A stretch of DNA of 8,790 bases from JAGTVG01 sp964389805 (GTDB lineage Bacteria > Bacteroidota > Bacteroidia > Cytophagales > Cyclobacteriaceae). The position numbers and the translations under genes are program-made. The DNA is taken from NCBI GenBank assembly GCA_964389805.1, contig CAYMFU010000094.1, positions 1 through 8,790 on the forward strand, written 5' to 3'. How positions within the stretch are numbered: position 1 is the first letter of the stretch; each line of letters starts with the position of its first letter. The notes below the pieces were generated by a model that saw only the letters and a program-made list of their open reading frames with translations, did not search any database and was not told where the DNA came from. Positions 1 to 8,400 of the stretch are shown here, one piece after another.

Positions 1-68
1 TCTCTGGGCCGGTCGTCTTCAGCCCATTGAGGGATCCTGAGATGATCCGGGTTGGGATTCAATTTCAT
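1..68 (-). CDS. radC: RadC-family protein, N-terminal fragment (cut by window edge)
   Basis: The minus strand from 68 reads 22 complete codons before the window ends: MKLNPNPDHLRIPQWAEDDR followed by PR, and the next two bases (GA) fit Glu or Asp. The W-A-E-D-D-R-P-R-(E) string is the hallmark N-terminus of the RadC family (consensus W-x-x-x-D-R-P-R-E-K-L), which precedes a helix-hairpin-helix region and a C-terminal JAB/MPN metalloprotease-like domain. RadC was historically called a DNA repair protein, but its biochemical role is unsettled. The ATG at 68-66 is the only usual start after an in-frame TAA about 30 nt upstream. rpsT lies directly upstream on the same strand, an arrangement I recall from other Bacteroidota. 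Only the extreme N-terminus is visible, so whether the gene is intact cannot be judged. Confidence 0.72.
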   Translation of the reverse strand, partial: MKLNPNPDHLRIPQWAEDDRPR

Positions 69-157
69 AGCTGGTTTATTTAGGTTGAAAATATCAGCTT
101 AATATAAGAAAAAAGTAGGAGAGAAGCAATTTGGGCTTGGAATCTGAAATATTACCG

Positions 158-184
158 AAAAAAAAATCCCGCCTTGGCGGGATT
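158..184 (-). terminator. Intrinsic (Rho-independent) terminator of rpsT
   Basis: On the minus strand AATCCCGCC and GGCGGGATT (plus-strand positions 165-173 and 176-184) form a perfect 9-base inverted repeat around AA, in practice an 8-bp GC-rich stem with a four-base loop. It is followed at once by nine T residues (the A run at 158-166; one T pairs into the stem base). It begins about 20 nt after the rpsT stop, so it should end the rpsT transcript before radC. The plus-strand reading of the same hairpin is followed by a mixed A/T run rather than pure T, so it is mainly a minus-strand terminator. Confidence 0.9.
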
Positions 185-204
185 ATATATTGTGTTGAGT
201 AATT

Positions 205-459
205 CTAACTTAGACTGTTCACTAACTTAGCAAGCTTGGATTTTCTATTAGCTGCAGTGTTTTTATGAATAATATTTCTCTTGGCGAGTTTATCCAGCAT
301 GCCCGATACCTTTTTATATAGGTCAACAGCTTCTTTTTTGTTTTTAGCCTCACGTAATTTCTTAATGAAAGTTCTTGTGGTTTTCGCCTGGTACCTGTTC
401 CTTAATCTTTTGGCCTCACTAGACTTTACTCGCTTTAATGCTGATTTATGGTTTGCCAT
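205..459 (-). CDS. rpsT: 30S ribosomal protein bS20
   Basis: This 84-residue, strongly basic protein begins MANHKSALKRVKSSEAKRLR and has the usual length of bacterial bS20 (about 84-90 residues). The N-terminal M-A-N-H-K-S-A-x-K-R-x-R/K signature, the R-N-R-x-x-(K)-T-x-(R/K)-T-x-(I/V)-K-K segment near residues 20-34 and the N-x-I-H-K-N-T-A-A-N-R-K-S-K-L motif near residues 62-76 are diagnostic. bS20 binds 16S rRNA early in assembly of the small subunit body. The ATG at 459 follows an in-frame TAG six bases upstream, so no longer start exists. No Shine-Dalgarno is visible, as is common in Bacteroidota. The gene is bracketed by its own promoter (504-533) and terminator (158-184), so it looks monocistronic. 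Confidence 0.97.
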   Translation of the reverse strand: MANHKSALKRVKSSEAKRLRNRYQAKTTRTFIKKLREAKNKKEAVDLYKKVSGMLDKLAKRNIIHKNTAANRKSKLAKLVNSLS

Positions 460-503
460 ATTCTAATTATATAATATCGCTTAATTCAAATTTTTTCGGA
501 CTG

Positions 504-533
504 CAAAGGTATATATTAATTTCTATTTACAAA
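504..533 (-). promoter_or_regulatory. Bacteroidota-type promoter of rpsT
   Basis: On the minus strand TTTG (533-530) is followed after 18 nt by TACCTTTG (511-504). This matches the Bacteroidota housekeeping pattern of a -33 TTTG and a -7 TAnnTTTG at nearly ideal spacing. Transcription should start roughly 5-9 nt further on, near 497, giving an rpsT leader of about 40 nt. The -33 box lies 17 nt after the stop codon of the thioredoxin gene, so the promoter lies wholly inside the short gap between the two genes. Confidence 0.82.
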
Positions 534-549
534 AGTCATAATAATTTAA

Positions 550-1146
550 TTATAAAGAATTTAGGAAATTCCTGAACGACTTACTGTTATATTTCGCCAT
601 GCCTTCTTTTCGCATAACAACATTACCCTCTGGTGAGATGACAAACGAAGTAGGTATGATCTTGCTGTAATATACTGAGGGAGATGTAGAAGCATAGGTA
701 TAAATGTTAAAATCATAACCTTTTTTATCCAGAAATGCTTTGGCCTTATTGAAATCATCATCCAATGATATCATAATGAATACAATATTCTCTGATGCCA
801 CTTCATTATACAGGTTATTAATGTCAGGCATTTCAGCGATACAGGGCGGGCACCAGGTAGCCCAGAGATTCAGGAATACCGTTTTGCCTTTTAAAGCTTC
901 CCCTTCAAGAACATTTCCTTCATGATCGATAAGGGTGAAATTATAGTCTGCTTTAGAGATAGGTTCTTCGTTAGAGATCTTTGGTTTGATTATGCCGGTT
1001 TTAAGCACTAATCCTTGAACTGTTCCAATCACCTGGGTGTGCAACCCGGTAAAATATAAAAAGGCACCGATTGCAATGATCACTCCCCATTCAATGAGTT
1101 CCCTCTTCCAGGTTCTTTTCTTTTTCTTCTTCTTTTCTTCAACCAT
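550..1146 (-). CDS. Membrane-anchored TlpA/ResA-type thiol-disulfide oxidoreductase
   Basis: This 198-residue protein has a lysine-rich cytosolic tip (residues 5-11), one hydrophobic helix (about 20-35) and then a thioredoxin-fold domain from about 66 to the end. The helix after a positive tip predicts an uncleaved anchor that leaves the catalytic domain in the periplasm. The active site W-C-P-P-C is at residues 98-102 inside N-L-W-A-T-W-C-P-P-C, and the conserved cis-proline is P165 in I-P-T-S-F-V-I, followed by S-P-E-G-N. The CPPC core and the F-L-N-L-W-A-T-W lead-in are typical of TlpA/ResA/AlkC-TSA-family proteins, usually reductants of periplasmic cysteines, for example in cytochrome c maturation. 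Its actual substrate is not evident: no cytochrome maturation gene or DsbD-like electron donor lies nearby. An in-frame TGA just upstream fixes the start at 1146. It lies 108 nt after the cyclase gene. Confidence 0.9.
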   Translation of the reverse strand: MVEEKKKKKKRTWKRELIEWGVIIAIGAFLYFTGLHTQVIGTVQGLVLKTGIIKPKISNEEPISKADYNFTLIDHEGNVLEGEALKGKTVFLNLWATWCPPCIAEMPDINNLYNEVASENIVFIMISLDDDFNKAKAFLDKKGYDFNIYTYASTSPSVYYSKIIPTSFVISPEGNVVMRKEGMAKYNSKSFRNFLNSL

Positions 1147-1174
1147 TTTTCATGAATTCAACTATACAGTTCTG

Positions 1175-1182
1175 CAAAACTA
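1175..1182 (-). promoter_or_regulatory. Possible -7 element for the TlpA-like gene
   Basis: The minus-strand octamer TAGTTTTG matches the Bacteroidota -7 pattern TAnnTTTG and lies 28 nt ahead of the thioredoxin start. I see no proper TTTG at the expected 18-20 nt upstream: the nearest T-rich candidate, TTTA at 1209-1206, is 23 nt away. The call therefore rests on the -7 box alone. If real, the gene can be transcribed separately from the cyclase. Confidence 0.4.
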
Positions 1183-1254
1183 CTGAAATAATATTTTAAT
1201 AATTATAAACAAGAAATACGCTTAATTGAAGGAAGAGAAATGAAATTATATAAA

Positions 1255-3474
1255 TCAGATCACCCCGACTTTTTCCAGTGTTTTCAGTTCATCCCGAATT
1301 TCAGCAAAATGATTTTCCATTCGTCGGATGTATGTTTTAAAAGCCTCTTCATTTCTCATAGTTTCGAATCTCGGATCATTCTGCATGGCCCAAACTTGCC
1401 AGCATTCAATTCTATCAGTTTCTTCCATAAAATGAAGTATTTCATATGCAATTTCTTTTTCACCTATGTAAGCGTATTGCGCTGCTTTGTCATAAAAATC
1501 GATTCCACCTTCTGCCGAAAGCCTTTTCAGCTCAATTTTTTTGTCCAGATGTTCAATAGCCATATTAAAATACTTTTCGGCTTTATCATTAATCCCTAAT
1601 TTTTCATAGATGTAAGCCTTCCAATGTGGACTTGTATACTCTATAAGGTTAAGCGAGTCTTTTTCGGGATCCAGCTTTTCCAGTTGACCTGAATACGCAT
1701 ATTGTAATACCATTGTACCATAACACCATCCATCGCTTGCCAGCAAACAGAGACTATCCATGTAGATTTTTGATATATCATACTCTCCCTTTGTCAGGTT
1801 CAACATCCATAATCCCAAATATCCAAATACTGGCTTGTAATCGAGCGTCTTTTCAATATATTCATGCGTTTTGTCATAATCACCAATGGCCATGTAAACT
1901 GTAGCAATATTGTCCAAAATTTCAGGGTATTGAGCGGGATCCAGAATAAGGATCTTTCTGGCCTTTTGGAGGTTTTGTAACGCTTCTATATAGTTTTTCT
2001 GATAATATAAATTCAATCCTAAAACCTTATAAGCCTGACCATTATTTGGATCAAGTTGAATGGCTTTTTTGGCCTCATATATACTGCTGTCATGTGCGGT
2101 CCTTTGCCAATAGTATTCAGCACGTAGCCAATATCCATCGGATAAGTTTGGATCAATGGATAGGGCCTTATCTGCAAAATAAAGCATTGTGTCTGCAAAA
2201 TTTTCCTTAATATCATTCACATAAACAGTCTTCCTGAAATAAGCTAATCCCTTCCAGACATAGGCCAGGGCAAACTCCGGATCCAGATCAATAGCCCGGT
2301 CATAGAAATAAATGGCCCGGTTGATATCTGATTCTTCGCCTCTGTAAAAGTATTCTCTCCCCTTTAAATAAAGATCATATGCCTCTGGGTTATTGGTTGG
2401 TTGCGATTCAATGATTTCTTTCTCTTCTGGTTTTACTATTGCTCTAAGCTCTCCTGCAATTAACTGGGCGATTTCACTTTGAAGAGAGAATAAATTATTG
2501 ATATTGTCTGGAAATGTTTCCGCCCACATGTGCTCGTCATTTTCCATATTGATCAACTGTGCATGGACCTTAATAACATCTCCCTGTCGCTGAACAGATC
2601 CTTCCACCAGGTAGTTTACCTTTAGATGGTTAGCGATCTCATGTAGAGTTAATGTTGTATCGCGGAATAGCTCGGTGGATGTTTTTGACGACACCCGTAG
2701 ATCTTCGATCTTAGCCAGGCTATTCCGGATCTCTTCCATCATAGCATCAGCCAGATATTTATTTGAAGCATCAGGGGATAGGTTGGAGAAAGGCATAACC
2801 GCAATTGATCGTTCCTGATCTATTTTGTAAGATGGATATAATTGCCAGATCAGAATTCCTGCGATTGTCAAACCAAATATTCCAATTAATATATAGTTAA
2901 GTTTATATCTTTTCTTTTTTGACCTTACAGGTCTTTCCAATAGCTCGTCATCAGATGTGATGATTTGGTATACCTTGATGACCTCATCAACATTTTTGTA
3001 GGACTTCTCATCAATAAACCTGGAACGGATGTCTTTCTTGTTCTTAACATTCCGGTAGACAGAATCGGATACATAGATATTCCCCTTCCTGGCATCAGCC
3101 TGTAATCTGGAGGAAATGTTCACCCCATCACCGAATACATCGTTCCCCTCAAAAGTCACTTCTCCATCATGGATACCCACTTTTAATGGGATCTGTTCCG
3201 CCTTACAGGCTATTTGGATTTCAATAGCGCATCTAACAGCATCAGTAGGAAGGTTGAAACTGAGCAGCATACCATCACCCATCTCTTTAATAAGTTTCCC
3301 GCCATATTTTTTGGACAGATCCTGGTGAATAGACCTGTTCTTGCGTAAGATTTCGAATGCCTTGTCCTCATCGGATCCCATCAGCGCAGTGTAGCCAACA
3401 ATGTCCGTAAACATAATGGTTACATGCTTGCGTATTATGGAAGATGCATTTGGCTTGTCCGACATATTGGTCAT
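1255..3474 (-). CDS. Membrane-bound class III adenylate cyclase with TolB-like and TPR sensor region
   Basis: This 739-residue protein has four parts. Residues 17-172 form a class III nucleotidyl cyclase domain: metal-binding D24 (F-T-D-I-V-G-Y-T) and D67 (M-G-D-G), transition-state N119 and R123 (G-V-N-I-S-S-R), and substrate-choosing K63 and D112, the Lys/Asp pair that favours ATP over GTP. A lysine-rich stretch (185-191) precedes one transmembrane helix (about 193-212), so the cyclase should be cytosolic. Residues 222-346 match the TolB-like (FlgO-related) domain attached to many such cyclases: I-A-V-M-P-F-S-N-L-S near the start, V-E-G-S-V-Q-R near 290, M-W-A-E near 316. From 364 the chain is mostly TPR-like helical pairs, with D-P-E/D-P-N turns at 398, 441 and 475. 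It ends with an N-D-P-R-F-E-T-M-R motif (699-707), which I recall from this family, and a charged helix. The product should be cAMP. An in-frame TAA 36 nt upstream limits the start; M4 is an alternative. It follows susD by 118 nt with no recognisable promoter. The signal sensed is unknown. Confidence 0.9.
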   Translation of the reverse strand: MTNMSDKPNASSIIRKHVTIMFTDIVGYTALMGSDEDKAFEILRKNRSIHQDLSKKYGGKLIKEMGDGMLLSFNLPTDAVRCAIEIQIACKAEQIPLKVGIHDGEVTFEGNDVFGDGVNISSRLQADARKGNIYVSDSVYRNVKNKKDIRSRFIDEKSYKNVDEVIKVYQIITSDDELLERPVRSKKKRYKLNYILIGIFGLTIAGILIWQLYPSYKIDQERSIAVMPFSNLSPDASNKYLADAMMEEIRNSLAKIEDLRVSSKTSTELFRDTTLTLHEIANHLKVNYLVEGSVQRQGDVIKVHAQLINMENDEHMWAETFPDNINNLFSLQSEIAQLIAGELRAIVKPEEKEIIESQPTNNPEAYDLYLKGREYFYRGEESDINRAIYFYDRAIDLDPEFALAYVWKGLAYFRKTVYVNDIKENFADTMLYFADKALSIDPNLSDGYWLRAEYYWQRTAHDSSIYEAKKAIQLDPNNGQAYKVLGLNLYYQKNYIEALQNLQKARKILILDPAQYPEILDNIATVYMAIGDYDKTHEYIEKTLDYKPVFGYLGLWMLNLTKGEYDISKIYMDSLCLLASDGWCYGTMVLQYAYSGQLEKLDPEKDSLNLIEYTSPHWKAYIYEKLGINDKAEKYFNMAIEHLDKKIELKRLSAEGGIDFYDKAAQYAYIGEKEIAYEILHFMEETDRIECWQVWAMQNDPRFETMRNEEAFKTYIRRMENHFAEIRDELKTLEKVGVI

Positions 3475-3592
3475 TTCGTCTTGAAAAATTTGCCTTGTGC
3501 CATTATATTAAAATTAGGGATTTATGTTGAGGAATTCCAGATTTTCTAATTTTATCCCTTGTACGTTGAAAAAGAATATCCTTAGATCTGCA

Positions 3593-5413
3593 TTAATATC
3601 CCGGATTCTGATGCAAGGTTTGTTCACTGATATCAATTTCCGATTGTGGGATGGGAAAACGAATTTGATGGTCTTCGAATACTGCACCATCTAAATACGC
3701 ACGAGTTTTACTCTCCTTCTCAATGTAGGCATTCAATGTCGACTTAGTTACACCCCAGCGCTTCAGATCCCAGAAACGATGTCCTTCCATACCCATCTCC
3801 AGCCTTCTCTCAAATCGAACTGCCTCCCTGGCACCTTCCTGTGTCTGGAATGGATCGGATGAGCCACCATTAGGATATCGTGCAATCTGATAATTGGAAG
3901 CAAGGGAATCATTATCAAATCGGACCCAATATTCAGGATGATCAGCCATTCGACCCCGTACCTCATTGACCAGTTCCCAAGCCCTGGTAAGGCTACCAAC
4001 TTCAACTTCACACTCCGCAGCCATAAGCAACACATCTGCATAACGTAAAATGCTATAATTATTGGCTGTTTCCATACCCCAGCCACCCGTATAAATATCA
4101 TTATATTCCTGATATTCTTTATGTTTCATCGCACAGTAGGGCCCATAAATATCCGGTGCGCGAACCCAATCCCACACCCCACCAGGATGCATACCCCAGT
4201 CAAGATACGGGATACCTCTTCGGCCAACCGTCCAGTCCAGCCTGGGATCGAGAGGACGGGTATCAGGCGTAAAAGGATCGCTTGGAGATATTCCTTCATC
4301 GTTAATTACATCGTCACCGATTGCATTAAAATTTAAACCAAAAGCGTTTAGATAGGGCAATCCCTGAATTACACCTGCAACCACACCATCCGTTGTTTTA
4401 AATGCATTCACGAGATTTTGTGTTGGTTGATTAAATCCCCAAGCATATGGTCCATTCCCTGCATCACCCCAGTTTCCATTAGCCTGGAATCCCCAGCCTG
4501 GATTTTGACTATTGTCAGATAAAGATGCCTGTATTTGAAATATTGCTTCTTGACCATTATCACCTATAGTAGTAAAATTTAATTGATATTTATCGAATAA
4601 TGAGTACTTGCCACTTTGGATAATGGTGTTTAACAGCTGTAGAGCTGCATTATAATCCCCTCTGTATAATTTTAATTTGGCCATCAAACCCTTAACAGCA
4701 TACAGGGTAACTCTTCCCGGTTCATCATTCCTGGGTTGCTCACCCAAATGATCAATTGCATACTGAAAATCGGCTTCAACTTCAATCCATGGGATATATC
4801 CATCACCCCCAAGCATTCCCCATTCTGTATCTCCTGCATTAGCTTCTGCATCATTGCTGGGTTCGTTGTCAACAAGAATATTTGATCCAGTATGTGTTTC
4901 ATCCACATAAGGAACAAAATCCCACATTTTTATGGCTTCCAGGTGGGAATATCCTCTGAGAAATCGTGCTTCAGCAATAAATTGTATTGCTTCTTCCTCA
5001 TTGATATTATTATCCGCAAGTGCAGTATTTGTAACACGTATAACATTATTACAGCTTGCTACGCCATCATAAACAACTTGCCATCTCCATAAAAAAAACG
5101 AATTGTTAGGATTATGTTGATAGGTCTCCATCTCATAAATTTGATATTGATCATCATGACCCCAACTGCCTTTATAGGATTCATCAGCATACACATCCCC
5201 ATAAATCCAATTACTACCTGCTTCAGACATCCAGGTTCCGTGTACAGTAGAATATGCATTAAATAACAGTCTTTCGATACCATCTTTATTGGCAAGAGAT
5301 TCTTCAAAAATCACACCTTGCGGTTCTTTTGTAAGAAAATCATCGAAACAGGATGGCAAAATCAAGCTGAAGCTGATTATTAATGCTGTTGTATATTTTA
5401 TTAAAGTTTTCAT
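3593..5413 (-). CDS. SusD/RagB-family surface nutrient-binding lipoprotein
   Basis: This 606-residue protein, toward the long side for the family, has a lipoprotein signal peptide with L-P-S-C ending at C22. The Cys is followed by F-D-D-F-L, an acidic pair of the kind that directs Bacteroidota lipoproteins to the cell surface. The TPR-containing N-terminal half includes A-E-A-R-F-L-R-G-Y (147-155). The C-terminal half shows I-L-R-Y-A-D-V-L-L-M-A-A-E (455-467), F-E-R-R-L-E-M-G-M-E-G-H-R-F-W-D-L-K-R-W (534-553) and a terminal F-P-I-P-Q-S-E-I then Q-N-P-G-Y, all SusD/RagB hallmarks. SusD proteins cap the paired SusC barrel and hold ligand, commonly a glycan and sometimes peptide. An acidic, Gly/Asn-rich insert (about 182-205) and a Trp/Tyr-rich stretch (about 403-445) could line the ligand site, but the substrate cannot be read from sequence. 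It starts 17 nt after the susC stop and is almost certainly in the same operon. Confidence 0.96.
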   Translation of the reverse strand: MKTLIKYTTALIISFSLILPSCFDDFLTKEPQGVIFEESLANKDGIERLLFNAYSTVHGTWMSEAGSNWIYGDVYADESYKGSWGHDDQYQIYEMETYQHNPNNSFFLWRWQVVYDGVASCNNVIRVTNTALADNNINEEEAIQFIAEARFLRGYSHLEAIKMWDFVPYVDETHTGSNILVDNEPSNDAEANAGDTEWGMLGGDGYIPWIEVEADFQYAIDHLGEQPRNDEPGRVTLYAVKGLMAKLKLYRGDYNAALQLLNTIIQSGKYSLFDKYQLNFTTIGDNGQEAIFQIQASLSDNSQNPGWGFQANGNWGDAGNGPYAWGFNQPTQNLVNAFKTTDGVVAGVIQGLPYLNAFGLNFNAIGDDVINDEGISPSDPFTPDTRPLDPRLDWTVGRRGIPYLDWGMHPGGVWDWVRAPDIYGPYCAMKHKEYQEYNDIYTGGWGMETANNYSILRYADVLLMAAECEVEVGSLTRAWELVNEVRGRMADHPEYWVRFDNDSLASNYQIARYPNGGSSDPFQTQEGAREAVRFERRLEMGMEGHRFWDLKRWGVTKSTLNAYIEKESKTRAYLDGAVFEDHQIRFPIPQSEIDISEQTLHQNPGY

Positions 5414-5430
5414 GAGATAGAATTTTCTGT

Positions 5431-8400
5431 TTAAAAGGTGATGCTTAATCCTACCATATATGTTCTAGCGCCTGGGTATTGTGCCAGGTCCGAACCTAAA
5501 GTAAAGTCATTCTTAAACGAATAATTATTCGAGACTACACTGCGTGTGACCATGGGGTCAAATCCTTTAAAGTTGGTAATGGTTAACAAATTATTGACCT
5601 GAAAATAAACCCTGAATTGATTCACCATTTTCCAGTTAAGAATATTAAAATTATACCCGAGTATAAGTTGCTGTAATCTCAGGAATGAGCCATCTTCAAC
5701 ATAATAAGATAATGAAGGGGAAAATTCCATATCCGGTGCTGCATCGTTGATCTCAGGAAGGGTTGCCTGAGAATCATTCACTCCCGGCATACCCCAGGAT
5801 TGTAATATTTTCTTGCTGAATTGTGAATTAACATCCTCTACCCATTGTCCCTTTAATACATCCATTACTCTTTTATTGCCGTTATATAGTTCATTCCCAA
5901 ATGATCCGTACCAGAACATGCTGATATAAAAACCTCTATATTGTAAATTGATGGGTATGCCAAATGTGAAATCAGGATGTGGCGAACCCAGGATGTACCT
6001 GTCATCTTCATTCGGTGCAATAATTTGAATCGTATCATTCCCATCTTTATCTTCAAACCGCCAGCGACCTACATCAAACCAGGTGGTATCCCCTTCTGTG
6101 TTAATCATATAATTAAAATCCTGCTTTGGAGCCCTAAGTACCTCCTGTTTGACATGAAAAATACCCAATATGTTTAAACCAAAGAATGAACTAATGGGAT
6201 ACCCCTCCATGGTGATGCTACTTCCGTAATCCGTCCATCCAGGATTTCCTCCCCAATAAAATTGGTCCGGATTGTACAGTTTCACTACTTCATTCTTGTA
6301 ATGGGTAAAATTAATACCTGCATTCCAGGTAAAATCCTTGCCTGGTTGATTGCGATAGAACAATGAAAAATCAATGCCGGTATTTCTCATTTCACCTACA
6401 TTCTGGTATGCATATCCCAGACTAGCCTGACCTTTCAACGCGGAGGGAGGAACACTGATTAACATATCAGTAGTATAGCGATCATACCAGTCAATTGTAA
6501 ATGTCAAAGAATTTCTGAACATGGATAAATCAATTCCAACATTCAGGGTTGTTGTAGATTCCCATTTGGTATCCGGATTTCCAAAATAGGCAACAGCAAC
6601 CCCTGACTCTGCTTCAGTTTGTAATCCTCCAATATCATAGTTATTTCTGAATCCAGTGGCATAGGTGTTAGATATCCTGTAATTTCCAATATTCTGATTG
6701 CCGGTTTGTCCCCAACCAGCTCTAAGCTTCAAATCATTGATAAAATCTAATCCCCGCATAAAATTTTCAGCGGATATTCTCCATGCAGCACTGAAAGCAG
6801 GGAAAACAGCATATTTATTTTCTTCTCCAAAGCGTGAGGATCCATCACGTCGTACTGTGGCGCTTACGATATATTTTGCCTTATAATTATAATCGACCTT
6901 GGCAAAAAAAGACAATAATGACCATTCACTTGAAATTCCCTCTACCCAGGGATCCGATTCTCCTGCACTCAAATGTCGATAGGATATGTCATCGGAATAA
7001 AAGTCGCTAATGCCCGAGGATTGAGTTGTTATTTTGTCTTCAATGGTTTCCATTCCGACTAATGCAAGAAGATTATGTATGTCATTGAAAGTTTTATGAT
7101 ACGAAAGAGTATTATACCAGGTCCAGTTAAAACGATTATTTATATATTGAGATAAATGATTTCGCTGATTGTAATAATCTGAATTTTCAGGTCTTTTTGG
7201 GTCAAATTCCTTATGTTCATATGTTACTTTCAGGTTGGGACTGATACTGGATTTTAAGGTGAGATCTTTAAGAATATCCAGCTCAATGAAAAACGATCCC
7301 AGGAGTCGGAAGTACTTATTGTAGTTATCTTTCCCCCTTTCCAGGCCCGCAACCGGATTACCACTACTTAATTCCTCGATTTTATCCCCAGTATAATACC
7401 CGCCCACATCGTAGACTGGTGTAATTTCTCTTGTACCAGCTAATGTATTATATAAAATGTTTCCAGCGACATGGGCTCCATGCATACCCACATCATTGAC
7501 CATATTATGATACGATAGTGAAAATGTTTCACCAATTCGAAATCGTTTGCCCACATTAAAAAGTGTATTAACTCTGAAGGTCAGTTTCTGGTATTTGTTG
7601 TTATTTATTACACCTTCCTGGTCAAAATAGCCAAGAGTTATGGCAAACTGACCTTTTTCACTTCCATGGGTGGCCGAAAGAAAATAATTCTGTATCAAAG
7701 CTGGCCGAAAAATCTGATCCAGCCAGTCGGTACCTTCATGACTGGTTCTGGTATAAGTCAGGGAATCCACCGAAAGATCGTACAACGATTCATCAATAGG
7801 TCCATCCAGCTCAATCGAGTGTCCTGCTGGAATGAGATAATCCGGTACGCCCCAGCTTCCATCTGATAAAAGGTATTGTGTACTGAATTGAGAACCTTCT
7901 AAAGGCACGCCAGCATTTTCATGCCCACTCCTATAGATCAGGGCCACTTCATCCGGATTACAGACTTCAGGAAGATTTAACACATGCTGTACTCCTACAT
8001 AGCCGTTGAAAGAAAAGTTCGTCTTACCAGTTGCTTTAGCTGATTTTGTGGTTATAAGAACTACGCCATTGGCTGCCCGTGAACCATAGACGGATGCTGC
8101 TGAAGCATCTTTCAATACCTGAACGGTCTCTACATCATCCGGATTCAACATCTCGATGGTTAGGTGATCCGCAGGGGCTCCATCGATGATATATAATGGA
8201 TCATTGTCGTTGATTGTACCGTAACCTCTGATCCTGACAGATATAGGTGCACCAGGCATACCTGACTGTGTTACCGTCACACCTGGAGCGCGCCCTTGAA
8301 GTTGTTCAGCCACATTGCTGGTAGGTACTATTTTCATTTCTTTAGTATCAACTACATCTATAGCTCCAGAAAAATTCCTGACAGCTTGTGTTGTATATCC

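Noticed and set aside
69..157. A promoter for radC in the gap after the rpsT terminator
   Set aside because: The minus strand has a T-rich TACTTTTT but no TTTG at either box, so no promoter can be placed with confidence, although one is expected after a terminator.
1..200. tRNA, CRISPR repeat or mobile-element ends near the window edge and in the intergenic gaps
   Set aside because: No cloverleaf-compatible sequence, spaced direct repeats, transposase frame or terminal inverted repeats were seen here or elsewhere in the window.
1139..1153. A four-codon open frame (M-K-N-G-stop) overlapping the start of the TlpA-like gene
   Set aside because: It is short enough to arise by chance, and nothing supports its translation; leader-peptide coupling cannot be shown from sequence.
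1240..1599. A 119-codon open frame on the plus strand opposite the 3' end of the cyclase gene
   Set aside because: It lies antisense to a well-supported coding region, is rich in Phe/Ser/Ile as expected of reverse-complement reading, and has no recognisable domain.
3516..3559. Inverted repeat AGGGAT / ATCCCT between susD and the cyclase gene, with the palindrome GGAATTCC inside it
   Set aside because: The arms are only 6 bp with a 32-nt loop and no T tract follows, so it does not qualify as an intrinsic terminator; chance similarity is more likely.
3763..4101. A 112-codon minus-strand open frame inside susD in another phase
   Set aside because: It overlaps fully with the SusD C-terminal hallmark region, and the alternative frame shows no domain or signal peptide logic.
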